The notes under the pieces: model-generated
Told to the model about the DNA's origin: nothing
Seen by the model: the letters and a program-made list of their open reading frames with translations, nothing else
Database searches by the model: none
Made by a program: the position numbers and the translations under genes
Shown: piece after piece, positions 24,717 through 34,485 of the stretch
Position numbering within the stretch: the stretch's first letter is position 1
Layout: the number at the start of each line of letters is the position of its first letter
Assembly: GCA_039566865.1 (NCBI GenBank)
Contig: CM076944.1
Location: 22,995,001 to 23,059,000 of the forward strand
Source: Aurelia coerulea
Lineage: Eukaryota; Cnidaria; Scyphozoa; Semaeostomeae; Ulmaridae
Direction of reading: 5' to 3'
DNA: 64,000 nucleotides

Positions 24717-24994
24717 GCTCGCTACGCTCGCAGTTAAGGTAATAGCCTCGAATAGAAATTAAGGTAGTAGTATCGAATAGACATTTTGTTCAAAATAAAG
24801 GTGTCCGCAATGCTCCATGATTAAACCAGATCTCATTCGATTGGATATTTGTGTTATCTGGACTGTTGTAGAGAAAGGGGTTGGGGGCGGGGGGGGGGGG
24901 TTAAGGTTTCTGGTCGAATTTCACATGAACGATCTTGTTTCTCGAGATAGAAGAGTTCACTTTCGTTCCCGCATAATTTCAACTTGCAGTTCGT

Positions 24995-26107
24995 TCACAG
25001 TTTTGATTCTCTCGTTGAGGTATTCCTCGTCGTTACTGATTCTTTTGTTGAGGTACTCGTCATTGTTACTGAGAAATCTCTCTCTTGCCTTTGCCTGCAG
25101 CAAATGCAATCCATTATTTTTCGGAAAATTCTTTTGAACTCGGGATCTCCTCTGAGGCCATATATGAAAGGATCTGCCACTGTATTGCACAGGGAAATCA
25201 GAATCACAAATCGTAGCACTTTCATGCGAGCATATTCTCCCTTGGCACCTTTTGGGAAAATGGTTTTAACGGATCTCGACAAAAGCCAATAAAAGAAAAA
25301 TGGACCCCAGCTTATGAAAAATGCGGCAATCAGAGCAGCCATGAATTTTGCTGTTTTACGATGTCTGCGAACTTCTCCTGGTGATCTCAAGACTGTCCCG
25401 AAAGTTCTTCTCCAGAAGTATTTTCTTGTAGCGAGCAATGTGAAGCACAAGATTCCGACTGGGAAGACAAAGCCCAAAAATGATGTCGTTGCACTGTAAA
25501 CCACGCCATTGATAGACTTAGCCCATTTTCTGTTGCATACTGCGTATTTCGGGTCGTAAGCAAAAGATACTAGGGCTGGGACACCAATAGCAATGGCTGT
25601 GGGCCACACAAGGCAGACTATGACGACGGATACTCGCATTTTGTTAAAGTTTGTCGCTCTAAGTGGATGACACACAAACAAGTAACGACTGATTGAGATC
25701 AGCGTCAATGTAAATGTCGAAACCACCACTCCTATCCAATATGTCATATTGCCCATGACAATAGCACACACCATATTTGCTTTCTTCCAATGCATGCCTC
25801 TCAAGCTCTTCAAATCTATGAATATATAAGGCCATAATGACAATGCACACAACATATCAGCCACTGACAAATTCAGCAACAACAACTTGAAAGGTGCCAT
25901 CTTGATTGCCTTGGTAACAAAAAGATAGATGATACCACCATTGCTTATTAAGCCTAACGTAGCAACTATGGTGTAAAGGATTTGCAAGCAATACTCCAAG
26001 GCTATGGGCAGCAATTCCTCATCTTCATAGCTGAACTCCGTGATGTTGTTGTCCATAACTGTTGCATTGGTTATTGTTGAAGCTGTCATATTTATAATTA
26101 CGGACAT
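24995..26107 (-). CDS. Class A (rhodopsin-like) G-protein-coupled receptor, intronless
   Basis: An uninterrupted 370-codon frame; start taken at the ATG at 26107-26105 (MSVIIN). The open frame extends 28 codons further upstream without an ATG. The N-terminus has three N-glycosylation sequons (NMT, NAT, NIT within residues 6-23). Seven hydrophobic segments follow at about residues 38-64, 73-97, 112-136, 157-181, 203-226, 254-278 and 297-318. Family marks are SVAD (D84), a Cys pair for the extracellular disulfide (C114, C191), SRY in place of DRY (140-142), SWGP in place of CWxP (266-269), and DPFIY in place of NPxxY (312-316). There is a CCR motif near 337 and a Ser/Thr-rich tail. The ligand cannot be told. 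The gene lies antisense in WDR37 intron 4. Confidence 0.93.
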   Translation of the reverse strand: MSVIINMTASTITNATVMDNNITEFSYEDEELLPIALEYCLQILYTIVATLGLISNGGIIYLFVTKAIKMAPFKLLLLNLSVADMLCALSLWPYIFIDLKSLRGMHWKKANMVCAIVMGNMTYWIGVVVSTFTLTLISISRYLFVCHPLRATNFNKMRVSVVIVCLVWPTAIAIGVPALVSFAYDPKYAVCNRKWAKSINGVVYSATTSFLGFVFPVGILCFTLLATRKYFWRRTFGTVLRSPGEVRRHRKTAKFMAALIAAFFISWGPFFFYWLLSRSVKTIFPKGAKGEYARMKVLRFVILISLCNTVADPFIYGLRGDPEFKRIFRKIMDCICCRQRQERDFSVTMTSTSTKESVTTRNTSTRESKL

Positions 26108-26220
26108 GATTGCATGCCAAATTTGACTCTGAAAGAGAAGGAAGAGTGATAAAACTGACAACAGGAGTAAATATTGCCCATGCGGTAGCAATGGTCAGGG
26201 CGGTAGAAAGTACCTTAAAG

Positions 26221-26410
26221 GGGCTCTTTAAAGTCGCCCCAAAGGCTGATTTCCAGTCAGTGGAGTCTTCCGAGCGGGCGGAATTTCTATTGTATTCGAG
26301 AGAAAATGTCGCTCTAGCATTGAATAGAAAGTTACGGCTGAGCGACCTTTTATTGTCTAAAATTCCACCCGCTCGGAAAATTCCACTGACTGGAAATTAG
26401 CCCTTAGAGC
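26221..26410. mobile_element. hAT-type MITE upstream of the GPCR start
   Basis: Inverted arms share GATTTCCAGTCAGTGGA, TTCCGAGCGGG and GGAATTT (left 26250-26290, right about 26362-26400). ACCTTAAAG is repeated directly at 26212-26220 and 26411-26419. It begins 114 bp upstream of the GPCR ATG, so it lies in the 5' leader or promoter of that gene. Confidence 0.8.
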
Positions 26411-26971
26411 ACCTTAAAGTTGCCAAACTGTAAAGAAATCTAATAACCCCACATGTTTCCATTGTTCTCGATTGTTTTCTACCGTTTGTTTGGTGGCACC
26501 CAAGCCACCAAAAAGTGACTGTTAAAATCCACTTATATCCAAGCAATCGTAAAGGATATGAATGTTTGGTTTTTCCACTGTGAAGTACAAAGATTTATCT
26601 GCAAAAATGACGTTTTAATTTTTGAAAAAAAAACAGGTAAACGTCTGTGTGATATTGCCCATCAAGAAACTACAGAATCGCAATTTCGACCGAAATTTCG
26701 AGACGGAGCCCCTTTAAGGGGGGGGGGGGGGGCAAGACACTTGAAGAGCACTCTTTCATTAAGTAAAAGGGACACCTCTTGAAAGGCCAAATCTGGGGGG
26801 AGCACGTAAAAGGGGTTCAAAGTAAAGGTATTTGGGGTCTGGATGGTGTGCCTCCCAATGCCTTCAGCGCTCCCTGGTCTAGGCATCCTAGAAATTACCC
26901 CCGGGCTATCAGATCATCAAAGGGCAAGGGGATAGTCAAAGGTAAATAGGTTTTTCTACAAGTTGTGAAGC

Positions 26972-27155
26972 TGTTGCGGCACAGTGGTGTAGTCCACTGA
27001 CTTTGCAGCCAGAACAGTAGGCGGACAGGGTTCGGTACCGTAGAGCCCACCACACGAGTGTCATGACAAGGGGTCGCGGACTCGATTAGACCTATTCTAC
27101 TTCTGCGATCCCAGCGCTTGGCGCTAAGAACCGCAACTTCACCTTCACCTTCACT
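26972..27155 (+). mobile_element. tRNA-like SINE, copy 1
   Basis: The head resembles a tRNA gene: GCACAGTGGTGTAGTCCACT (A-box-like) and GGTTCGGTACC at 27029-27039 (B box, compare GGTTCGANTCC). The body, with CATGACAAGGGGTCGCGGAC and GATCCCAGCGCTTGGCGCT, is shared with the second copy at 41600-41780. Both end in repeated ACCTTC units. It is not a functional tRNA gene, as no acceptor stem closes. Confidence 0.75.
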
Positions 27156-27216
27156 TCAAAAGCGGAACACACAGACACAGCATTGTTTCTTTGGGTAGGC
27201 TGTGTCCCATGGCACG

Positions 27217-27340
27217 TACACGCATTTTTTTATAAGAAACTAGGAATTTGGGGCAGTACTGAAAGTTTCTTAAAATGATCAGATGTTTAGTACTCAGAGT
27301 TTCTTACGAGTTTCTTAGAGGTTCCATAACAGCCTATGAT
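27217..27340. repeat. AAGAAACT-type element end
   Basis: TACACGCATTTTTTTATAAG followed by AAGAAACTAG matches the left end of the element at 38114-38506. GTTTCTTACGAGTTTCTTAG follows within 100 bp. Only one end could be placed. Confidence 0.5.
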
Positions 27341-27599
27341 AACAGTCTTCATGTTCGCTACCTGCACCCTTTTGAACATTTCGAAAGGTTTTTTATGCCG
27401 TTCCAATGTTTAGGCATTATTTAGGTACTCTATCAATGCTCTACAGTTTGCTTTCCACGTTCTCAAGGTATCATTGAAGAACGCGATTCTTGATATGGTG
27501 TAGACCTACGAGCATCTATAAATTGCACACGAGAACAGCGAACTTGGTGCGGGGACTTGCGCAATTGCTTGGCCAGGGCAGAGTTGGAATGAAGCAAAA

Positions 27600-28020
27600 T
27601 GATGGGGTTAGGGTCGAAGTCCCCCTTGAAAAGTTTTGAGGAAACGGCCTCTATCTTTTTGGCTTAGAACACTTCTACAGATTCCATATAAGCTGGCGCT
27701 AAAATAGACTTTTGATGAATCAGCATCCGTAAGAAACTTTCAGATCAAAGATAATTTTCTTTGGCTTGTGTTTTCATGCCATTTTAACCAATGTCAACAT
27801 TGAAATTTTCATAATTTTGTCACAGTTTTCTATGGATGACTACCTTCGGAATACTTTTGCGCAAACACATTTACTTTTGTCTCAGGACGCTTCTCTTAAT
27901 CAAGTTTTCTTGCTTTCAAAATGGAAGCCTCAACAATCCTAGAATGATTCGTTTAGGAAAATGTTTGAAAACGCCAACCTTTGCTTCGGCTTAGAACGAC
28001 GCCCCTAGTGACTTTGCAGC
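27600..28020. repeat. Degenerate GGCTTAGAA-type repeat
   Basis: Two diverged copies of the CTTTACTTTGGCTTAGAA core lie near 27653 and 27983, with the same spacing of weaker flanking matches as in the better arrays at 35.2 kb and 44.5 kb. Confidence 0.5.
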
Positions 28021-28059
28021 TTTTCTCACAAAAGTTTTTGAGTTTGACATAAGGGAGGT

Positions 28060-29044
28060 CCCGGGGGGGGGGGGGGGGTACTTGACTTAAATTTGTACGG
28101 GGGTGTGCCCACGAAAAAAATTTTTTCTACCCTGCTCCAGGATTTTTCGGTCAAAATGATAACCTGTTCTAGGAAAAATTGGTGAAAAGTATACTCAAAA
28201 ACATGAAATTTGACCAAAAAACGACCCGATCTAGCAAAATATTCCCCTTTGACATGTTTTGACAACCTGCTCTAGAAAAATTGCCTCATTTTGATTAGCC
28301 CTGTCCACAAGTTGCTCGAAATATCTCGAAAAGATGCTCATAATTTCTGGAAAAGATGCTCATAATTTCTGGAAAAGTTGCTCAAAAGTTGCCAGTTTTT
28401 CGAAAAGTTGCTCATAAGTTGCTCACTTATTGTCATTTTTTTAAGGCCAAGTGTATGAATAATTGACAAATGTGCAGCGCCAAGGATGCTTCGAGAAGTG
28501 TCTTTTTATTTTATTTCAACATTTTCTCTTATGGGGCAACTACAGCTTCCTAGAATTTCGACGCTAAAACCGTTGGAACCATGTAATGCATCTTCAATAT
28601 TTGCTTATAAACAACAACAATCACAAAAACATCATTAATTGGTGATTAATAATAATCATCATCATTGTCATAGCATACTGATCACAGTCACAAGTCGTTC
28701 ATTTCAAAGACCAGTTCTTCACAAACCAAGACGTTTAATCCCAGCCTGACCAGCAGAACAGATCCTTTCCATGTCTAATTTTCATTACTGTTACAGAGAA
28801 TAAACAAAATATCGTAGAAGTTGTAGTTGTTCTAATATTGCAAAAATAAGGAAAAGTTTCTCAATGTTGCAAAAGTTGCCAAAATTCCTAAAAGTTGACC
28901 CAAAGACTTCAAGTTGCCCGAACGTTGCCGAGCAACTTGTGGACAGGGCTAATTTTGATACCCTGTGCTAGAAAAAATGGGTGAAAACGATACCTTAAAA
29001 ACGGCACATCCTCGTCGGACAAATATACTAAGTACCCCCCCGGG
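28060..29044. mobile_element. hAT-type MITE, CCCGGGG ends, interrupted
   Basis: It starts CCCGGGG followed by a long G run and GTACTTGACT. It ends AAGTACCCCCCCGGG. AGGGAGGT is duplicated exactly (28052-28059 and 29045-29052). Another MITE (28296-28951) sits inside it. Removing that insertion brings together two halves with related texts (CTGCTCTAGAAAAATTG and CTGTGCTAGAAAAAATGG). Confidence 0.9.
28296..28951. mobile_element. hAT-type MITE, TAGCCCTGTCCACAAG ends, copy 2
   Basis: It starts TAGCCCTGTCCACAAGTTGC and ends GCAACTTGTGGACAGGGCTA. ATTTTGAT is duplicated perfectly at 28288-28295 and 28952-28959. The interior parallels copy 1 at 7221-7895. It is nested in the CCCGGGG element, so it is the younger of the two. 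Confidence 0.92.
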
Positions 29045-29924
29045 AGGGAGGTAAATGCTCCCCCAAGCCCATCCCCATCCGTTGTCACGCCACTGCTTTT
29101 TCCAAAGAAAAGTTTCGATGAGAAGTGCTTCAGATCATTGGATAGGAAATGCTTCACTTATGAACATTTTCCTTTTTGCCGAAGGAAAGGATTACTGTTG
29201 ACAAAAAGCTTTCCTGAGAGAAGTCCATGAAAGCAGACCTTGAAAATCGCCTAAAAACAAGTTTTTGTCAAGTCATCTTCTGAATGTTCTAAACTTTTAT
29301 CTATCATTCTTTTCTGATTCATCTTTGCTCTAAAGTGGCAATTTTTTATTCCATTTCTGAAAATTATCATTGCAAATATCAGGGCCTTTTAATTTCAAAT
29401 CGCTGTATATCGAGTGTAAATGTAGGGAAAAGTATCGTTTAAAGTGAACAGGCTGGCAAGGGCCAGAGGTTAAGTGGCCCTTGGACCCCTGTTTACAATA
29501 CATGTTCCTCGAACCTCGACCATGTCTCTATTGGGCCCCTTAGGCCTGAGGCACTCCAGTTTCTACATTTGCCGATTCCCTAGAACTTTTTCATCTGCCA
29601 GTCAGAAGTCATTCAGTTCATTGGAGCCCAGTTGCACTCTTTTGACATCTTTAATGCCAGATAAACAAAAATTAATTGTTGAGAGAATTGTTACAGGACC
29701 CTTCATAACCACTTTCGTTGCTTTCATTTTGGTTGTGTTGCCACTTGTTCAAGTTAGGCCAGAGTAGCCATCTGAAAGTATTTTTTTTTGAAGCATTGAA
29801 GGGGCCCAAAAGTGCCCTTGCTGATTGGGGCCCTTCGAGCCCCAACCCGATAGCCCGACTGGCCAATCCGTCCCTGAATTCACGCTTCATTTGTGAAATA
29901 AATATTTTTTTAGCGAGCAGAAAG

Positions 29925-30016
29925 GGGCGAGGAAGCAAAAAGTAAAAACGGAAGAAAGAAGGAAGATAACGGTCACTTTTCTTCCTCCTCCATCTTCCGT
30001 TTTTACTTTTCGCTCC
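29925..30016. repeat. Short inverted repeat, AAAAGTAAAAACGGAAGA arms
   Basis: AAAAAGTAAAAACGGAAGA is followed within about 35 bp by its inverse TCTTCCGTTTTTACTTTT. It is probably another small MITE. Confidence 0.6.
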
Positions 30017-30502
30017 CTTGTTTCCATGTGCTCTCTCAAGAAAATATTTGATGACAATGGCTGAGTAAGAAGTACAGCTGAAAAGAAAAGAACTTTTTGG
30101 CTAACTCTGTTATATTAGTCTGCGTGCTATGTTATATGGCGTGGTGTACTTGTTGGAGAGATGAACTTCAGATTCTTTTGTTTAAAAACAATGCCGACTT
30201 CCCCAATCAGCAGCCATCCTTTGGGAGCGCATGCGGACTGCGTAGATCATTTTGACCAATCAGAGTGGAGCTTTCTTGCTCCTGCACAGCTACGTGCAGC
30301 AACAACAACGCTAATTGCCATGTGACCACCCTTCTTCCGTGCAATCGCCATTTTGTTAGGCAGGATGAGTGGTGGACGGCTGAGGACACATCTTTCTCTT
30401 TTTCGTCGTTTGGGCTAGGATTATACTGTCATACTGAGTTCGAAACATATCAGTTTGTTTGAGAGTTGTTGTAATGATACATACCTAACAGTACCTGATG
30501 AT

Positions 30503-31686
30503 ATGGCAAGTTCCAGCACTGCAAATGATGAGCCGTTCCGTCAACTTTCACATTTTATGCGAAGTCGTCAACAAATGCAAAGAATATCAGCCAATATCAC
30601 TGCAAATTGTGTGATTTCACATCAGTTAAAAGAGAATGCAGGCTCAAAGCAATCAATATTCAGACCATTCAGACGTAAACGAAGCCAAAAGAAACAAAAA
30701 TGAAACATCAAACAGTGCTGCAACTGCCATATCATCACTTGTTGCTGTTAACCCTACTTTTGAAGTCAGAGATGAGCATTGCTATTCAACCTCAAATTCT
30801 CCTCTTTTCACTTGTCTACAAAAAATTCTGAATTTGGCTCAGATAATCAGGAATTTAGTCCTTGAAGATCTTCTGCTATTAACAAAAGTAAAATCTCAAC
30901 ACCATCAAACATCATCTGCAAAGCCCGAGCATACAATTCTAGCTCAACTGCCTATTTCCCCCTTGTTTTACAAAGAAATAAGTAGGCATATGCAATCTGA
31001 GTCTGTTCTAGGTATTGTTTTACTTCTGATTGCCATGAGATAAAATGGCTGAGACCTGAAACGGTACTTGTGAATGGCTACAGCTACTGTGTACATTTCT
31101 TAGGGTTTATAAATGTGCTGATTTTAAAAATTACTGATTTGTCAAAGACAGTGGAAAGATTGGTACAATTTTGATTATTTGCATAGGCGTAGGAGATAGG
31201 GGGCAAAGGGGGGCTGCAGCCCCCCCAACGTCAGAAAAATTTGCAAAAATCAGCCATAATCGGGCGGAAATCCGCCTCAAGTCGGGCAAAATTTTCTCAA
31301 ACAATGGATTTTTTGTCGGGCAGCCCCCCCAAATTTTATCTTCCCCTACGCCGATGATTATTTGAGAGCATGTCTGAAGAAACATGAAGCAGAAAAATGA
31401 CTAATATTTTGTACAATGATTGATAAAATTCCAGATTTTGATCATAATGATCTCAAGTTGTTGCCTCCAGACTTTGTTTTGCAAGCTAGATAAAGAGAAC
31501 CAAGCAATCTTTCAGTATTTAGATCTTCATTCCCTGATCATGCTGTCTCAGACATACAAATTTTTCCACAAGAAAGCCAATAAATATCTAAATAAGACAA
31601 ACTTGAAACAGCTTATGATCAACACTCAATTTGTTGACATGCTTTTTGCATGCATGACCTACATGGAATCTGATGCAAGAATTTAA
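30503..31686 (+). pseudogene. Broken reading frame with F-box-like segment
   Basis: Three frames follow one another. 30503-30703 starts MASSSTANDEPFRQLSHFMR. An overlapping frame from about 30638 runs to 31043 and is Ser/Asn/Gln-rich. Then 31416-31686, in two frames, contains DLKLLPPDFVLQ and, after a frame change near 31490, AIFQYLDLHSLIMLSQTYKF followed by FHKKANKYLNK. The last pieces follow the F-box consensus (LPxELxxxIFxYLDxxxLxxLSxxxKxF), which binds Skp1 in ubiquitin ligases. At least two frame breaks and a MITE insertion (31182-31356) separate the parts, so it looks decayed. Splicing could rescue part of it, but I saw no convincing sites. The F-box call is inference from pattern. Confidence 0.45.
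31182..31356. mobile_element. hAT-type MITE, 175 bp, 8-bp TSD
   Basis: CATAGGCGTAGG at the left pairs with CCTACGCCGATG at the right. ATTATTTG is duplicated on both sides (31174-31181 and 31357-31364). Inside are inverted G/C-rich tracts (GGGGGGCTGCAGCCCCCCC) and repeated TCGGGC units. Confidence 0.9.
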
Positions 31687-32015
31687 AGTTATCTTAGCAA
31701 ATGCCCTACAAACAAGTTACGATTGATATAAATGCAGACACAGTCTGATAACACCTTTAGAAACCATCAAACATGGTTCAAATGAACTTTGTGAAGTTTA
31801 AAAACAGTTTGGACATGACAGGGATCCATCACCACTGGAAATGTTGGTGTATCCTGTTGCACAGCCACCTGAAAAAAAAAACATTTTGATGAAGGCCATA
31901 TTGTATTTTTGAAGAAGGAATGCAAACATTTGCACCATGTGTCAATTTAAGCATTAGATTGCTAAAAGGTACATTATTGGCTTTTTCATAAGAAACTCTG
32001 ATCGGGCCATAGTAC

Positions 32016-32346
32016 CCCAGAGGGGCACTTAGCACATGCACATACGGGGAGGTAAATCCAATATTTTTGGGTCAGAATATTGCTGAAAGTGATATATTTG
32101 GGTCAAAATAAACTGAAGTTATGTATTTGATATTTTTGGGCATAAAATTTAGTCACAATGATATTTCTGGGTTCTCTAGTGGCAATCCTGGTCTCAATTT
32201 GCATTGTTTCAGGATCTTTTATGTTCCTTTACAGATGTCAAGGTATAAAATGAGCTGATATTTTTGGGTTGTAATGAAGCTAAACTGATATTTTTGGGTC
32301 TGACCCCCCCCCCATATGCGTATGTGCTGAGTGTCCCCCCCATGGG
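32016..32346. mobile_element. hAT-type MITE, 331 bp, 8-bp TSD
   Basis: CATAGTAC is duplicated exactly at 32008-32015 and 32347-32354. The inverted ends share GCACTTAGCACATGCACATACG on the left, in imperfect form, with CGTATGTGCTGAGTG on the right. The interior repeats GATATTTTTGGGTC several times. Confidence 0.88.
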
Positions 32347-32784
32347 CATAGTACCAACAATTTTTTTATTTTTTGAATGCATGAATTATCAATATGATAA
32401 GTAACATTGATGCAGATCAGATATTCTATGATTCTTGCCACTCAAAACATATAATAGATGAATAAACAGTGTTCTCATCATGTTGAAAACTTTCCCCTCT
32501 TCTCCAAAATTACAAGAGATTACAATGAGACATGCCCCTATTGTTACTATTCTAACAATGGCAGTTAATTAATCACGTGATTCATTGCCAGGCAATAAAA
32601 AAATAAAGGAAAATTGGCAAATTTATACCTTCTTATCATGAAAATTCCATTTGATTTGCTGACAACTGATTTTCTCCAAATTTGTTTCAAATAGTAGGAA
32701 ATATGTTATACTGTAGATCCAAAATCAATACTTTAAAAAAATTCCATTTCTAGCACAGTTAGTTTTGAAGTAGCTTTTGGTTTC

Positions 32785-33170
32785 TTATAAACCAGTTTCT
32801 TTATAAAAAACATGCAGCGAGTACAGATGAGTCAGAGCGCCTAACACACTCTCTGTGTACCTAGTAGAACCTAAAATATCATATTCGTTATCAGACAATT
32901 TTTTCTCACCTCTGCACTGTTTAGGAACACTTTCTTTACATATAGTTCTGTCTTTAAATAGAATACCAACCATCATAGCACACGCAAAATACCGGCCATT
33001 ACACCAGTTCTCCCGCAATCTGAATCAAATCAAAACAAATGGGCAACAGCAACAACCTAGATGCAACAGTTGTAGTGCGCTTGCGCAAAAAAAGGTTAGC
33101 ACCCAATCTTCTTTCTAAAACCCACGCGCGGCCCAAGTCAGCAGCCAGTTCGTCTCTCCAACAAGTACAA
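32785..33170 (-). other. Unrecognised minus-strand open frames
   Basis: Two adjacent frames (about 33190-32999 and 33018-32785) read as plausible protein without low complexity. The first has SCTCWRDELAADLGRAWVLE and the second ends ESVLGALTHLYSLHV. The DNA TACTTGTTGGAGAGA under CWRDE recurs inverted on the + strand at 30147-30161, also readable as CTCWRDEL. They could be remnants of one transposon carrying the F-box-like region between them. No function can be assigned. Confidence 0.25.
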
Positions 33171-34160
33171 CTACTTACCACCGACCACACCGAATTTTAA
33201 ACCACGTGTAAACTGTTTACAAGAGAGTATTCTATATGTCGAGCCTTCGAGCCTTTCGAGCCTTGAACACAAGACTCGAAGGCTCGAAGTTAAGAGCTTT
33301 GGCACTGCTCCTGGACAAAACTTTTGTACAGAAAGGAGGAGCAAATTTGTTACGGATTAGCAGAAACAATGTAAACGGGAGGCTCATCCGTTACACTTTT
33401 GTGACGGATCCAAAGGTGTACCTGTACATTATAAACGAGGTCTAAGGTCGGTAGTTTTCCAAACTGAAAAGATCAGAAAATTGTCAGCTCCTTACCTTTT
33501 GATTCAGTTTATCAACGATATTGTACTTTTGTTCCACAATTCTTCAGATCAACAGTTGCTACTTGCTGTGCGTATTAGGTACAAGCGTTGCCCCCGACCA
33601 GCAAAGACGAGTTCTCCGAACTCTGTTTTCCCTTCACCAACAACCCTTTTGAAACATGTCGAGACAACTCTTTTATTAAATACTGTGCATCAGAAAAATA
33701 AGTGGACAAACAAGGATCAATGGATCAATGATGAACAGGAACACATTTTTTCTGTATTATTGTGGTTAATTTCGTGGTAAATTACTCCTCGGAAGCAACT
33801 GTGACATGATATTCGTTTTCATCATTTGGCAAACCATACAGTCAATTTTGGCTCATAGATAACAAAGTACAAAGTCTGTGCGATGCATGGTGGGCAAATT
33901 TCCCGGGCAAAGTAGCAAATTTCATGTCTTATCACGGGCAATAATGCACCGTTGATGTGGCCTATTGTATGATCACAGTTATTTCTCTTCCATGGGATTG
34001 TGAGAAAAGCGTAATGACCGTAATGTTGCTTTGCCTTCGTTCTTCTCTTGTCACAACAAGGATCAACAAGTGGAAGTTTGAAATGAGACGTATTGCTGCG
34101 TAGGAGTTCAAGCGCGAAACATTTTGTAACGAGAGAAGAAGAAAGGGAAAGCGACATTAT

Positions 34161-34442
34161 CGAGCCACAGGTGGCATCAAATATTAAGAAATTGTCAAAA
34201 TTGCTTACTCATGTTGCATTCCTTGTTGTATTTCTGCTGTATTCTTTACCTGTCCCTGACCATCGACCATGCTCGAACGTTGTTTTTTTCGGGGACTAGG
34301 GCCGATGGGCCTATTTTTTCAATGCAATTTTCGAGCATGGTCGATGGTCAGGGACAGAATACAGTAGAAATACAACAAGAAATACAACATGAGTTAGCAA
34401 TTTTGACAATTTCTCTAATATTTGATGCCACCTATGATCGAG
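34161..34442. mobile_element. Fold-back MITE, arms about 125 bp
   Basis: The left arm (CGAGCCACAGGTGGCATCAA ...) and right arm (... TTGATGCCACCTATGATCG) are inverted copies. They share AATTGTCAAAATTGC, TTGTTGTATTTCT and CCCTGACCATCGACCATGCT in order, with a short unique centre around 34290-34320. Confidence 0.88.
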
Positions 34443-34485
34443 CTTTTCTCTGACACAATTAGTAAAATAATTTTGATCATACACA

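Larger units (their letters stand above)
23080..24819. mobile_element. Outer inverted-repeat element enclosing other insertions
   Basis: The left arm (about 23080-23187) and right arm (about 24717-24819) are inverted copies sharing ATTCGATACTACTACCTTAA, AACACCTTTATTTT and GAGCGTAGCGAGC with few mismatches. A LINE remnant (23405-23908) and a TA-flanked MITE (23993-24716), which itself contains another MITE (24094-24544), lie between the arms. The superfamily is unknown; no clean target duplication was found. Confidence 0.7.

Noticed and set aside
26972..27060. A functional tRNA gene
   Set aside because: A-box and B-box-like sequences are present but the acceptor stem does not close, and a second copy has a SINE body and tail.
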